A stretch of DNA of 58,146 bases from Candidatus Thorarchaeota archaeon (GTDB lineage: Archaea > Asgardarchaeota > Thorarchaeia > Thorarchaeales > Thorarchaeaceae), in the NCBI GenBank assembly GCA_016839445.1, contig JAEOUG010000154.1, positions 1-58,146 of the forward strand. Direction: 5' to 3'. Position 1 is the first letter of the stretch; every line of letters begins with the position of its first letter. The notes below the pieces were generated by a model. That model worked only from the letters and a program-made list of their open reading frames with translations, made no database searches and had not been told where the DNA came from. A program made the translations under genes and the position numbers. Shown in pieces: positions 38,072 to 47,556 of the stretch.

Positions 38072-38728
38072 ATGAGTCCTGGGTTTCTGAGTGACAAGAG
38101 GGCCGTTCTCGCCCTAATCATAGGCATTCCACTTGCCTTGGTATCAGTCTTTATTGTCCGCGTTCTCGACTACAATCTGTCCTTGGTTCTGTTCGGAGCC
38201 TCACTGGTTCTGTTCCTATTCGCGTGTCTTCTAGACACTGCTGATGAGTTCCCACGTGAACCGACCCCGAAGCCCGTGAGTATGGATGAGCACGCTGAGG
38301 AATACACTCCTGAGGTTGAGAAGCCCGCGGCGCGACTGAGCAAGATGCCAGTCGAGACCATTGAGGGCATTGGCCCTGTCTATGGCAAGCTGCTAAGAGA
38401 CGCGGGTTACCCCACAGTGGCTGACATGCTTGGAGTGGAGGCAGACAGAGTGGCCGAGATCTGCGATGTTAGTGTTGGACAGGCCGAGAAGTGGATCGCA
38501 ATGAGTCGGTTCGCGTGGCTTGATTCCATATCAGAGGAAGATGCAGAGGCCATAGTCTTTGCTACAGGAATCACAACTCTAGAAGGCCTCGCCCATGCTG
38601 ATCCTGAAAGCATATTGATGAGAATACGAAAAGCTCTCGACGCGGGCGACGTGAGGGTCCCGGCAGGGTACAGCTTCGATATTTCTCGAGTTCGACTCTG
38701 GGTTGAGGAAGCAAAGGGTCTGATCTAG
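38072..38728 (+). CDS. Membrane protein with helix-hairpin-helix (DUF4332-like) domain
   Basis: Two N-terminal TMs; VETIEGIGPVYGKLLRDAGYPTVADMLGVEADRVAEICDVS HhH pattern. Confidence 0.75.
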   Translation: MSPGFLSDKRAVLALIIGIPLALVSVFIVRVLDYNLSLVLFGASLVLFLFACLLDTADEFPREPTPKPVSMDEHAEEYTPEVEKPAARLSKMPVETIEGIGPVYGKLLRDAGYPTVADMLGVEADRVAEICDVSVGQAEKWIAMSRFAWLDSISEEDAEAIVFATGITTLEGLAHADPESILMRIRKALDAGDVRVPAGYSFDISRVRLWVEEAKGLI

Positions 38729-38802
38729 TAAGAGAAGAGAAGAGTCCCCTGAGTTTCTTCACAATCCAGCGTTTGGGAAGAACATCGCTCGGAGTGTCTA
38801 CT

Positions 38803-39063
38803 TCAGTCTGGCTCAGCTGCCTTCCTGGCTATGAGCTCCGCCTGGTGTATACGTACCATTCGAACCGAGTAGAGGAGTGCGATGAAGCCGATTCCTACTC
38901 CAACGAGCCACAGAGGGCTCGCAAAGGGATGATTGAGAATCGCAGTGAGGATGTAGATGTTGAGACATGCGAAGAAGAGCGCGAAGCTCAACAGCGTTGC
39001 ATAGAAGGACCAGGGCATTGACTTTGAGCTCACGGCTTCTCCTCCAAGTTTCTTGAGGAACAC
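38803..39063 (-). CDS. Small two-TM membrane protein
   Basis: Two hydrophobic segments; adjacent to ABC operon on the same strand. Confidence 0.6.
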   Translation of the reverse strand: MFLKKLGGEAVSSKSMPWSFYATLLSFALFFACLNIYILTAILNHPFASPLWLVGVGIGFIALLYSVRMVRIHQAELIARKAAEPD

Positions 39064-39947
39064 TATGCATCCGCAGTGTTCCCTTGGTCAGTTTCAAGTG
39101 GAGTGATGAGAACCCCTTCGCTCGTCGCCTTAAGTACGACTCGCTTTCTGATTCCCGCAATCCGTCTTATGGTATCAGGAAGGACAAGACGTCCCTTTGC
39201 ATCAACTTCAGTGATATCGCCGTAGACCGTGTGCTTCTGACCTTCTATGAGACCATCGCGAATCCTCAAGACACGGTCCGCATACGCTGCAACGCGAGGA
39301 TTGTGTGTGACATTGATGATGGTGGTTCCGAAGTCCTTGTTGACCTGCTTGAGTGCCTCCATCACGACCTCTGTTGTTTCAGAGTCAAGTTCACCTGTGA
39401 TTTCGTCCCCTAACACCAACTCTGGTTCGTTGGCCAATGCCACGCATATGGCGACTCTCTGATTCTCACCGCCTGAGAGCTGGCTTGGACGATGGGCTGC
39501 CCTTCGCGCCAGTCCCATTGTTTCAAGGAGCATCATTGCCCTTCTCTCAGAAACCGAAGATGGTGCACCTGCGAGTTTCATTGGCAGCATCACATTCTTA
39601 ACTGCCGTGAGTCCCGGAACGAGATTACCGATCTGCCAAACGAAGCCCACTTTCTGCCTTCGATAGAGCATGGCTCTCCTGTCATCTAACAGTGTGACAC
39701 TGTGCCCGTCATAGAGGATAGTCCCTGCGGTAGGACGGTCAAGTGCTCCCAGCATCTTCAGAAGCGTGGACTTGCCTGATCCCGAGGGCCCAACTATCGA
39801 AACGAATTCGGAGTATCCAACTTCGAAGTCTATTCCTCTGAGAGCGATGACTTCCTTCAGCCCTCTCTGGTAGACTTTCACCAGGTCTCTGATTATGAGC
39901 TTATAATGCTCCGCGAGTTCGTCTAGATTCTCAGTCATTCTTCTCAC
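39063..39947 (-). CDS. ABC transporter ATPase (MacB/LolD-like) with C-terminal AbrB-like domain
   Basis: GPSGSGKSTLLKMLGALDRPTAG, LSGGENQRVAIC, LGDEITGELDSET; C-terminal ITEVDAKGRLVLPDTIRRIAGIRKRVVLKATSEGVLITPLE. Confidence 0.9.
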   Translation of the reverse strand: MRRMTENLDELAEHYKLIIRDLVKVYQRGLKEVIALRGIDFEVGYSEFVSIVGPSGSGKSTLLKMLGALDRPTAGTILYDGHSVTLLDDRRAMLYRRQKVGFVWQIGNLVPGLTAVKNVMLPMKLAGAPSSVSERRAMMLLETMGLARRAAHRPSQLSGGENQRVAICVALANEPELVLGDEITGELDSETTEVVMEALKQVNKDFGTTIINVTHNPRVAAYADRVLRIRDGLIEGQKHTVYGDITEVDAKGRLVLPDTIRRIAGIRKRVVLKATSEGVLITPLETDQGNTADA

Positions 39948-42793
39948 TCCGTGTATTGTATCTCCTCTGCTATGTTGAGATTCAGCGTCCTCTTCATGAC
40001 AACGTATGTGGCTGCCTGCGAAACTACTAGTGTGAGTGCTACTACGCCTGCGACGAGTACTACGGGGACCTGTAGGAACACAGGAAGCCTATACCACATG
40101 TCGAATGTCTGCATCCCCGTGTACAACAATGGCAGCCCCAAGACCAGGAACGAAAGAGCGCCTCCGATTACTCCCCCGATCCCCGCAGCAAGGAGTACCC
40201 CAACTGCGGACTCGACCAGAAATCCCTTGAGTATCGCGCCATGCTCTGTGCCAAGGGCCCTTAGGATGGAAAGCTGGCGTCTTAGATTGCGCACTCTGAG
40301 GGTTGCCACGAGTGTCATTCCAAATGACAGGTAGACCAGAGAGAACAAGAGATTCAGCGTGTATGCTCCATAGATCGTCTGAGTTGTCCTTGATTGAAGA
40401 GTCCTGTCAATGGATTCCTGCGATGACTTGATACTAGTTATCGAGTAGGGCGCGATGTCATAGATCTCCTCCATCACACGAGTGTAGTTGGCGTCGTGTG
40501 AGGTCTTGATTATGACCTTCGTGATTCTTGACGTGTTGAGGCATTGATGCAGGTAAGAGATGTCAGTGACAATGAAGTCCCGCGCATCTGGCTCACCGGT
40601 CAAGTATCTGAGAGCAGAGGAAGAATCATCCTTCCTTTCTGCAAGCACATCAACAATCTCGCAGTCGGTGAGGTTGCTCCAGCCACCCGGGGAGAATATC
40701 TGCAAATCAATCGAGCTGCCGTACTCAGGATAGATGGAGAGGCCAGACGAGTCGACCACATAGCGGTCTATCGGCCTGAATGACGCTAGTACGTTGATTG
40801 CTGTATCCTCGGCCTCCGCCAGCAGTGGTACCGAATGACCAGGACTATCCTCCAGGGTGAAGTAGTCAAGCCAGAATGCAGTGCTCAACCACGTATCGGG
40901 TTCAACGCCGTACACCGACATTGACCTGTTCATTTCATAGGAGCCTCCCCAGGGAAGGGCTTGGCGATAGATTGCATATCCTGAATATCTCAGAATTGGC
41001 GTGCCCCTCTCAACTCCGTCTATCATTGTCATGTTGGCGATGATACTGGAAGTCACGTTCTCGAAACCTGGGTTGAACTCAACGGCAATGTCGCCGCCGA
41101 CCTCGAACCTGTAGACCTGCCTCATGTGTATTGATCCTGTAGTGGAGGAGATTGATGCGAAGAGGCCAGCAGTGAACACCATGGCGATGAACATTGTGCC
41201 AATTGCCTCAGACTTCTTGAACATCATCACAGTCCTCGAGGCAAGCCGCGCCCCAACGACCATAGAGGGTCTCCGAACTCGTCGTAACACCCCGGACTTC
41301 AATCGTGAGGTGTACCGCGCGAACAGCCTTGTGAAGAAGAAGAGGAATATCGTCATAATGGGTAACAGGACAAGCATCAGAGCTGCCGCCGCAGAAGCAA
41401 ACAAGGGGCTTATCATCACAGTGAGGATCGGCAGGAGGATGTAACCAGACACTATGACTACGACCGCATCCACGGAAGCGGTCCCCATCTTCTCACTGTC
41501 ACTCAGGGTTTCTCTAGATAGAATGTCATGCGCTTCGGTGGCAGACATCACCAGGGCCTTTACGGCACCAGGGATGGCGACTACTGCACCAACGACGAAC
41601 GAGTAGACGAACACCGTGATGACTGAGAGCGGCTGCAAGATGATCGAGAAGCCGAGAAGTTGCTGTGGGTCAAAGACCAGGAGTTCTCTTACTGAGCCCG
41701 ATAACAGGGCTCCCGCAACTCCGGTCAAGATTGCCCCTAGGCTGCCAACGGCACCTACCACAAGCGCACTTGTCAGAATCCAGAAGAACGCCTGCCATCC
41801 CGACGCGCCTCTCGTCTTCAGAGTACCAACATCTCTCCTCCTTTCGTCATCGAGGAGTCTGCTATTGTACTGGATGAGCATGAATCCCATGATGATAGAG
41901 GGGATTGAGAAAGCCAGGGTGATGGTTCGCATGCTGCTGAACCATGATGAGTACTCGTATACTGCCTGCAATAAGCCAAACTCACTATTGCTCACATAGA
42001 CGAGAGGGAGGTGAGTCTGCTCAATGGCAGACTTGATGCTTCTGAGATCCTCAGAGATTGTCAAAGCGTCAGCAGAGGCAATAGCCGACTTGTCGAAGTC
42101 CACCCAGATCTTGTCGAAGAAGCCGTTGTAGTAATCCGGAGCCAGCATGCCAAACGCGGCGCGAACCGTATCCTTGGTGGTGATGAGATGGAGGTAGGTG
42201 GACTCGGCTTGGCTGTAGTATGGTTGATAGAAATACACGTTCGACTCAAAGGTTCCTGTGACTGTGAAGGTCAAGTTCACTGACACGGGATTCCAAGTAC
42301 TATCATAGAATTGGAGGTTGACTTCGTAAGTTTCTCCGATTTGGAGGTTCTCCTGGTTGAAGACGCTCTCCTCAACAAGACACGAGTTGTCGTCAAAGAG
42401 GAATCCCGCCGACGTTATTTCAATGGCGCTGTCGAACTCGCTGAGGGCAATCGGGTCGATCCCAAGGAATGCCTTCCTCTGGTCCTCCCATGCCTCTTCG
42501 GCATAGTCATAGATGTGTGCAACAGCCACATCCTCTGCGGCCAGTACGTAGTCGCGTGCTGCAATGTCGGCCCTCACGTCTTCGATGGATGTATTGCTCT
42601 GTCCGTAGAATGCTATGCCAAAGGAAACCTCCATGTCTAGTGGTACGTTCGCAGTCAGGTCATCTAGGACATTCGGCGCGGCGGAATCCGTATAGACCAG
42701 CAGTCCACCCACGACGCCGCTCGATATAGCGAAGATGAGAATCGTCAGGAGTATCTCGGCCCTTCTAGCTGAAAGCCTAGTAATGAGGAACAA
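39944..42793 (-). CDS. ABC transporter permease, FtsX/MacB-like
   Basis: N-terminal TM, large ectodomain, multiple TM blocks; C-terminal LRVRNLRRQLSILRALGTEHGAILKGFLVES. Confidence 0.88.
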   Translation of the reverse strand: MFLITRLSARRAEILLTILIFAISSGVVGGLLVYTDSAAPNVLDDLTANVPLDMEVSFGIAFYGQSNTSIEDVRADIAARDYVLAAEDVAVAHIYDYAEEAWEDQRKAFLGIDPIALSEFDSAIEITSAGFLFDDNSCLVEESVFNQENLQIGETYEVNLQFYDSTWNPVSVNLTFTVTGTFESNVYFYQPYYSQAESTYLHLITTKDTVRAAFGMLAPDYYNGFFDKIWVDFDKSAIASADALTISEDLRSIKSAIEQTHLPLVYVSNSEFGLLQAVYEYSSWFSSMRTITLAFSIPSIIMGFMLIQYNSRLLDDERRRDVGTLKTRGASGWQAFFWILTSALVVGAVGSLGAILTGVAGALLSGSVRELLVFDPQQLLGFSIILQPLSVITVFVYSFVVGAVVAIPGAVKALVMSATEAHDILSRETLSDSEKMGTASVDAVVVIVSGYILLPILTVMISPLFASAAAALMLVLLPIMTIFLFFFTRLFARYTSRLKSGVLRRVRRPSMVVGARLASRTVMMFKKSEAIGTMFIAMVFTAGLFASISSTTGSIHMRQVYRFEVGGDIAVEFNPGFENVTSSIIANMTMIDGVERGTPILRYSGYAIYRQALPWGGSYEMNRSMSVYGVEPDTWLSTAFWLDYFTLEDSPGHSVPLLAEAEDTAINVLASFRPIDRYVVDSSGLSIYPEYGSSIDLQIFSPGGWSNLTDCEIVDVLAERKDDSSSALRYLTGEPDARDFIVTDISYLHQCLNTSRITKVIIKTSHDANYTRVMEEIYDIAPYSITSIKSSQESIDRTLQSRTTQTIYGAYTLNLLFSLVYLSFGMTLVATLRVRNLRRQLSILRALGTEHGAILKGFLVESAVGVLLAAGIGGVIGGALSFLVLGLPLLYTGMQTFDMWYRLPVFLQVPVVLVAGVVALTLVVSQAATYVVMKRTLNLNIAEEIQYTE

Positions 42794-45574
42794 CTAGACA
42801 TCACCTCCATACGGACCTGCTTCTGCCCATGCGGCATTTAGAGCGCTGGCCAGATGTATCCGTGAGCTTACCAACGAGATGATGATGATGAACGTAGATG
42901 CGAGAACGAAGAAGAACAGCAGGACCACTCCCACAGTCATCCATGGAACAACCACGAAGGAGGAAACGGGGAACAGCCATGCGTCAGTAATCGTGGCTCC
43001 AATGGCTGCGGCAACTGTAGTGCCAACGAAGAGCGGCCCGTAACCAGCCAGAAGCCCCGTTCCGAACATCAAGAGCACAAACATCTCCGCTGCTTGCGCT
43101 GCTGCAATCACACCCCTCCCCGCACCTATTGACCTAAGAAGAGCAATCTCTCTCTTCCTAGCTCGAACGCCCTCTGCGGCATAGAGTGCGAAAGCCCCGA
43201 TGATTGTGCCCACGGTCAGGAAGGTGAGCATGGTGTCTATGGCGCGTTCTATCTCATAGCCTGTCTGCCCTACCATCTCATCTACCTGGGCCTGTACTGA
43301 GTCCCAAGTGCCTGCAAGGAGCACATCTTGGCCTCCTCTGTCCAAGACATCCAATCCTATCTTGGTGCTATTCGAGCCCTCCCTGGTTCTAACACACAGG
43401 TAGTTCCGCGTGTCAGCTGTCAAGTTCAGTACTGTCGACAGGTACTCACGATTCACCATTGCTCGTCTTCTACCGGCAAGCGGGTACTCGTAATAATCTC
43501 CGTATGGACCGAAGTAGAAAGTGTCATCGGCTGGCATCTCTGGAAGAGCCTCTGTGATGCCGACAATCCTGAAGCCATAGGTGTGGGGGTCGAACTCGTT
43601 CAGGTCAGATGCACGGAGTGTATCTCCGACCCTGATATCATATGTCTTTGCGAGATCAGAGGTGATAATGACGCCATCGGGCGTGGCTTCCAGCTGCATC
43701 AGCAAATCGAGCTGATTAGATTCATTCAGGCGCTGTCCCAAGTAGCTGAATCCTATCCTGCTGTAGTTATCTGGATTGACCGCAAGGAAGGAGGCGAAAC
43801 CGCTATCATCTGCTGACAGGGACAAGGCTAGCTCAGAAGCCATATCGGTGCCCAGAACATCAGGATCTAGACTTACATTCGCTGAGAACTCCGTCCACAG
43901 CTCAAAGCTCGCAGGGTCCAGAGCGAAAGTCAGGTCTGCCCCAACTTCCAGCCTCGCATGGTTCATTTGGGTCGAAGGAAGCGAGAGGTCAACGATGGCG
44001 CTGTTCCACGATAGGCACACTGCAAGGACTAGAACCATGATGGCAGACCCCGCGGAGGAAGCGGACTTCCCTATGCGTCGAACTCCGATTGATGCAGGGA
44101 TCTCTCCAAGCATCGGTTTGAAGATCTTTGACAGAAGATTCGCTCCAGCTCTGAGTGCTTTGATCGCGAGACTTGAAACCCCAAGGAAGAGTGCAAGAGG
44201 TACAAGCTGAAGGATGAGAGCAACAGATGATGGCACCGAACTCCCCGAAGGAAGGGCAACCAGTAGGAGGATTGCTAGCAGGACGACCAGCATATCCCAA
44301 CGGATGAACTGGACAACTCGTACTGCCTTTGCCAGCTTCCCCCGTCGCTCTTCCATGCTCTTCTTGGTCGAGTAGACTCCTCTGTATACAGCCAGTGTGA
44401 CCATTGGGAGGGCAACGCCGACGACACATGCAATCACTACGGAATCCAATGAAACAAGGAAGGGTTCGCTGAACACCTTCCCGACATCGAAGGTGAAGTA
44501 GCCGTTTGCAGCCATTGCGATTCGACTGAAGAGCGTACCAAGTGGAATTCCCATTATGCAAGAGCCAACTGAGATGATGAACACCTCACGATTGATGGCG
44601 CTGTCGAGATCGCTGGGAGATGCCCCTCTTGAGATCAGCATGTTCCTCTCGAATCTTCTCTCGTTTGTGTTATAGCGGATTGCCAGAAATGTCACAAGGC
44701 CGGCAAGAAGGAAGACGCTCATCGAACGCGCAACCTGACCCACTCTGAGAGCCTGCACCCAGACAATATATCTGCCAATGCCACTGGCGATGAAGTTCTC
44801 AACATACAGCGATGAGCCTCTTCTTGGAGGATCATAAAGGGGATCCAGCCTTCTTATCCTCTCGTCAATCCCGCTGACGTACGACAATGAGTACTGTGGA
44901 CTGAAAGGCGTGATTGGGCTTATGTCAATGGAAGCAAAGATCGCATCTTCATAGTATCCTTCAGTCGTGAGAATCTCATATACGATGACAAAGCTCTCGT
45001 AGCCGAAGCTATAGCCGTAGGGCGAAACTGCACCTATGTTCTGCTGGGTGTACACGCCCACGACCTCGAGTTCTCTCTGAGTCAGGTAGTCGAAAGAGAT
45101 GTTCAGCTTCTCACCTATGTCAATGCTGAGATAGGCGTGCATCTCGTAGGTGACTGCGACTTCCTGGTCAGTCTGTGGAAGTCTTCCTTCCTGAACCTGA
45201 AAGACGTTCGGGAACTCGTCCACGAAGTCTTCGTCCGGAGCTACTGCCCTTCCCCATTCCTGGAGCTCAATGTCTTCTCTTGATGCGTTCTCGTTGCGGA
45301 GGACCTGAACCCAGGAGGACTTCATGAAAGCTGCGTGTCTTACTCCTGGGAGGCTTCTTACATCCTCTTCGTAGATTCCGACATCGAAGCCCCCGTAGAC
45401 TGCAAGGTGGATATCTCCAACATCGAGGTACTCATCCCACTGATGCATCGAGTAGGAGTCCACGTAGACGGCGATACTCATAGCAATAGATGAGGCCAGC
45501 AAGAAGCATACCAGTGTCACACCCATCCTCCGGCGACTCTGGAATGCCTCATAGCCGACTGGTATCGCTGACAA
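42794..45574 (-). CDS. ABC transporter permease, FtsX/MacB-like
   Basis: Same architecture; EGVRARKREIALLRSIGAGRGVIAAAQAAEM. Confidence 0.88.
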   Translation of the reverse strand: MSAIPVGYEAFQSRRRMGVTLVCFLLASSIAMSIAVYVDSYSMHQWDEYLDVGDIHLAVYGGFDVGIYEEDVRSLPGVRHAAFMKSSWVQVLRNENASREDIELQEWGRAVAPDEDFVDEFPNVFQVQEGRLPQTDQEVAVTYEMHAYLSIDIGEKLNISFDYLTQRELEVVGVYTQQNIGAVSPYGYSFGYESFVIVYEILTTEGYYEDAIFASIDISPITPFSPQYSLSYVSGIDERIRRLDPLYDPPRRGSSLYVENFIASGIGRYIVWVQALRVGQVARSMSVFLLAGLVTFLAIRYNTNERRFERNMLISRGASPSDLDSAINREVFIISVGSCIMGIPLGTLFSRIAMAANGYFTFDVGKVFSEPFLVSLDSVVIACVVGVALPMVTLAVYRGVYSTKKSMEERRGKLAKAVRVVQFIRWDMLVVLLAILLLVALPSGSSVPSSVALILQLVPLALFLGVSSLAIKALRAGANLLSKIFKPMLGEIPASIGVRRIGKSASSAGSAIMVLVLAVCLSWNSAIVDLSLPSTQMNHARLEVGADLTFALDPASFELWTEFSANVSLDPDVLGTDMASELALSLSADDSGFASFLAVNPDNYSRIGFSYLGQRLNESNQLDLLMQLEATPDGVIITSDLAKTYDIRVGDTLRASDLNEFDPHTYGFRIVGITEALPEMPADDTFYFGPYGDYYEYPLAGRRRAMVNREYLSTVLNLTADTRNYLCVRTREGSNSTKIGLDVLDRGGQDVLLAGTWDSVQAQVDEMVGQTGYEIERAIDTMLTFLTVGTIIGAFALYAAEGVRARKREIALLRSIGAGRGVIAAAQAAEMFVLLMFGTGLLAGYGPLFVGTTVAAAIGATITDAWLFPVSSFVVVPWMTVGVVLLFFFVLASTFIIIISLVSSRIHLASALNAAWAEAGPYGGDV

Positions 45575-45586
45575 CAGAATCGACTC

Positions 45587-46300
45587 CTATTCATCCACGA
45601 TCTTCCCGTCTCGCATGCGGTATACCCTGTCCATCTTCTCTCCGACCTCAGGGTCATGAGTCACGGTGATGAGAGTCCCTCCCTCTCCCTTGGTCAGTGA
45701 GACCAGTACTTCCAGTATCTCTTGGCCAGTCGTATAGTCGAGGTCACCAGTAGGCTCGTCTGCGAGGACGACAACTGAGCTTGAGGCGCCGTCTGGTTTC
45801 GCGAGGGCACGGGCGATGGCCACACGTTGCTGTTCTCCGCCAGACAACTCATCAGGCCTATGTTCGGCTCTATCCGACAGCCCCACCATCTCCAGAAGCC
45901 TGTCTGTCTTCTCACGCCTTGAGTATTCATCTACTCCCGCTATTAGTAGAGGAAGCTCGACGTTCTCATAGGCGCTCAAGACTGGGATGATGTTGAAGAA
46001 CTGGAAGATGAAACTGATCTTGTCCCTTCTGTATCGAGTGAGGGCCCGCTCGGACAATCTAGTGATGTCCTCTCCATCAACCTTCACAGTACCTTGTGTT
46101 GGACTATCAAGAGCCCCTATCAGATTCAGCAGCGTCGTTTTGCCTGAGCCCGATGGCCCCATGATTCCTATAGCTTCCCCCCGTTTGACTCGGAGGTCCA
46201 CACCCTTCAGAGCATGCACCTCGACCTCACCCATCTTGTAGACCCTTGCAACAGACTCTACTTCTACTATGTACTCAGAGTTCAGCTCGACCCGCTCCAC
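45587..46300 (-). CDS. ABC transporter ATPase, MacB/LolD-like
   Basis: GPSGSGKTTLLNLIGALDSPTQGTV, FQFFNIIPVLSAYENVELPL, LSGGEQQRVAIARALA, LADEPTGDLD. Confidence 0.95.
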   Translation of the reverse strand: MERVELNSEYIVEVESVARVYKMGEVEVHALKGVDLRVKRGEAIGIMGPSGSGKTTLLNLIGALDSPTQGTVKVDGEDITRLSERALTRYRRDKISFIFQFFNIIPVLSAYENVELPLLIAGVDEYSRREKTDRLLEMVGLSDRAEHRPDELSGGEQQRVAIARALAKPDGASSSVVVLADEPTGDLDYTTGQEILEVLVSLTKGEGGTLITVTHDPEVGEKMDRVYRMRDGKIVDE

Positions 46301-46499
46301 GACGCGATTGGCATATGACAGAGCAAATCAGAGTCTAATAAATAACGTCTTTGTAGAAGATTGTACTACACATTGGAGGTCGGGAGTTGCGCACGTCGTG
46401 CAAGTATTATTCGTTGGCGTGCACTGCTTTCATCATGAGAAGATTTATCTCTCTTGATGGCTTCTCTGCTCATAGAATATTCATAGAGGCACTTGTGTA

Positions 46500-47144
46500 A
46501 TGTCAGATGAGATCATGGCGAGGAAGTACGAGTTCTTCAGCAAACAGGGATTCTTCGTCGGAGCCGCCGTGATAGCACTGTCGCTAGTCCTACAGTCACT
46601 CATTGGCTTTCAGTCAATCTGGCAGGAACGCGCCCTAGAGTATGTCTTTCTTGTTGTGTTCTCCGCTGTAGTTGTCGGGACTGCATCCGGAGGTGTCCTG
46701 GTATTCCTCTTCCCCCCTGACCAAGACGTGATAGGACTTGCCGGGCTGGGAAGTGATGATGCAACCCAGCACTTGTCGCTGGTGCTAATCATCCTCGCTC
46801 TAGTTCAGCCCTTCTTCACTGGATTCATCATGTTCTACGAGTACTTCTCTAGCGACCCGCTCATCCCGATCTGGATTCTGGTCGGTTTTGCCGCACCTAG
46901 CTTGGGACTTACTGCGGCCATGTTTGAGAGGACTCGCGAGATTGCAGAGGATCTCCAGCTCTACTTCGCTGCCAACAAGAAGCTTGACATGGCAAGTCTA
47001 GACTGGTTGCATGGTCTGGGACCACGAACAGCAACCTATAGAATGGGCATGCTTGAGAGAGCTGCAGAAAGAGTGAAGGGAATCAGGGTCACAGGTCACG
47101 AGATTGTACGTGTAGAAGACCAGTTCGCCGTGAAGAATCAGTGA
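46500..47144 (+). CDS. Predicted membrane protein
   Basis: Four hydrophobic segments, soluble C-terminus. Confidence 0.65.
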   Translation: MSDEIMARKYEFFSKQGFFVGAAVIALSLVLQSLIGFQSIWQERALEYVFLVVFSAVVVGTASGGVLVFLFPPDQDVIGLAGLGSDDATQHLSLVLIILALVQPFFTGFIMFYEYFSSDPLIPIWILVGFAAPSLGLTAAMFERTREIAEDLQLYFAANKKLDMASLDWLHGLGPRTATYRMGMLERAAERVKGIRVTGHEIVRVEDQFAVKNQ

Positions 47145-47145
47145 C

Positions 47146-47457
47146 TTAGTGTCTCTTTCTCATGTGCACCGCTAGGCCCTGTTCAGTCCATGCAACCCAA
47201 GTGCACTTCAGACAAGAGAAGCTCTGACTTCCCAGCCCGAATCTGGGTGGGTCTTTTGCATCAAGCTCGTAGATTGTCCCGCCGTAGCCGCTCCGCTTCT
47301 TCGTGCTGATCTTGAATCTCTTCTTGAAACAATCAGTGCAAATGTTCAAGCTCTGGCGAGTGTCGTTGATGAAGTTCTCTTCCAGACTCCGAGCTGGACC
47401 AATGGGATCCATTTCTTTGCCACAGCTTTCACAGAATTCGGCCGATGTAATCACCAC
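47146..47457 (-). CDS. Zinc-finger protein with treble-clef-like CxxC pairs and a C2H2 finger
   Basis: CESCGKEM...CTDCF; FSCLKCTWVAWTEQGLAVHMRKRH = C-x2-C-x12-H-x4-H. Confidence 0.75.
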   Translation of the reverse strand: MVITSAEFCESCGKEMDPIGPARSLEENFINDTRQSLNICTDCFKKRFKISTKKRSGYGGTIYELDAKDPPRFGLGSQSFSCLKCTWVAWTEQGLAVHMRKRH

Positions 47458-47556
47458 TCAGGAGGTCAGAGATGTGCTGCAGGCTGTAATGAGCTTGTCT
47501 AATGTTCTGAATGACCAGCATATTAATGCTGTGAGTCTGAATCCCAGCGGCAGGCA

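Noticed and set aside
43989-44561. 190-aa minus-strand ORF
   Set aside because: Alternative frame within the FtsX-like permease; no coherent domain.
46391-46401. Palindrome GCACG-t-CGTGC upstream of the ABC operon
   Set aside because: Short, single copy and not placed at a clear promoter; could be chance.
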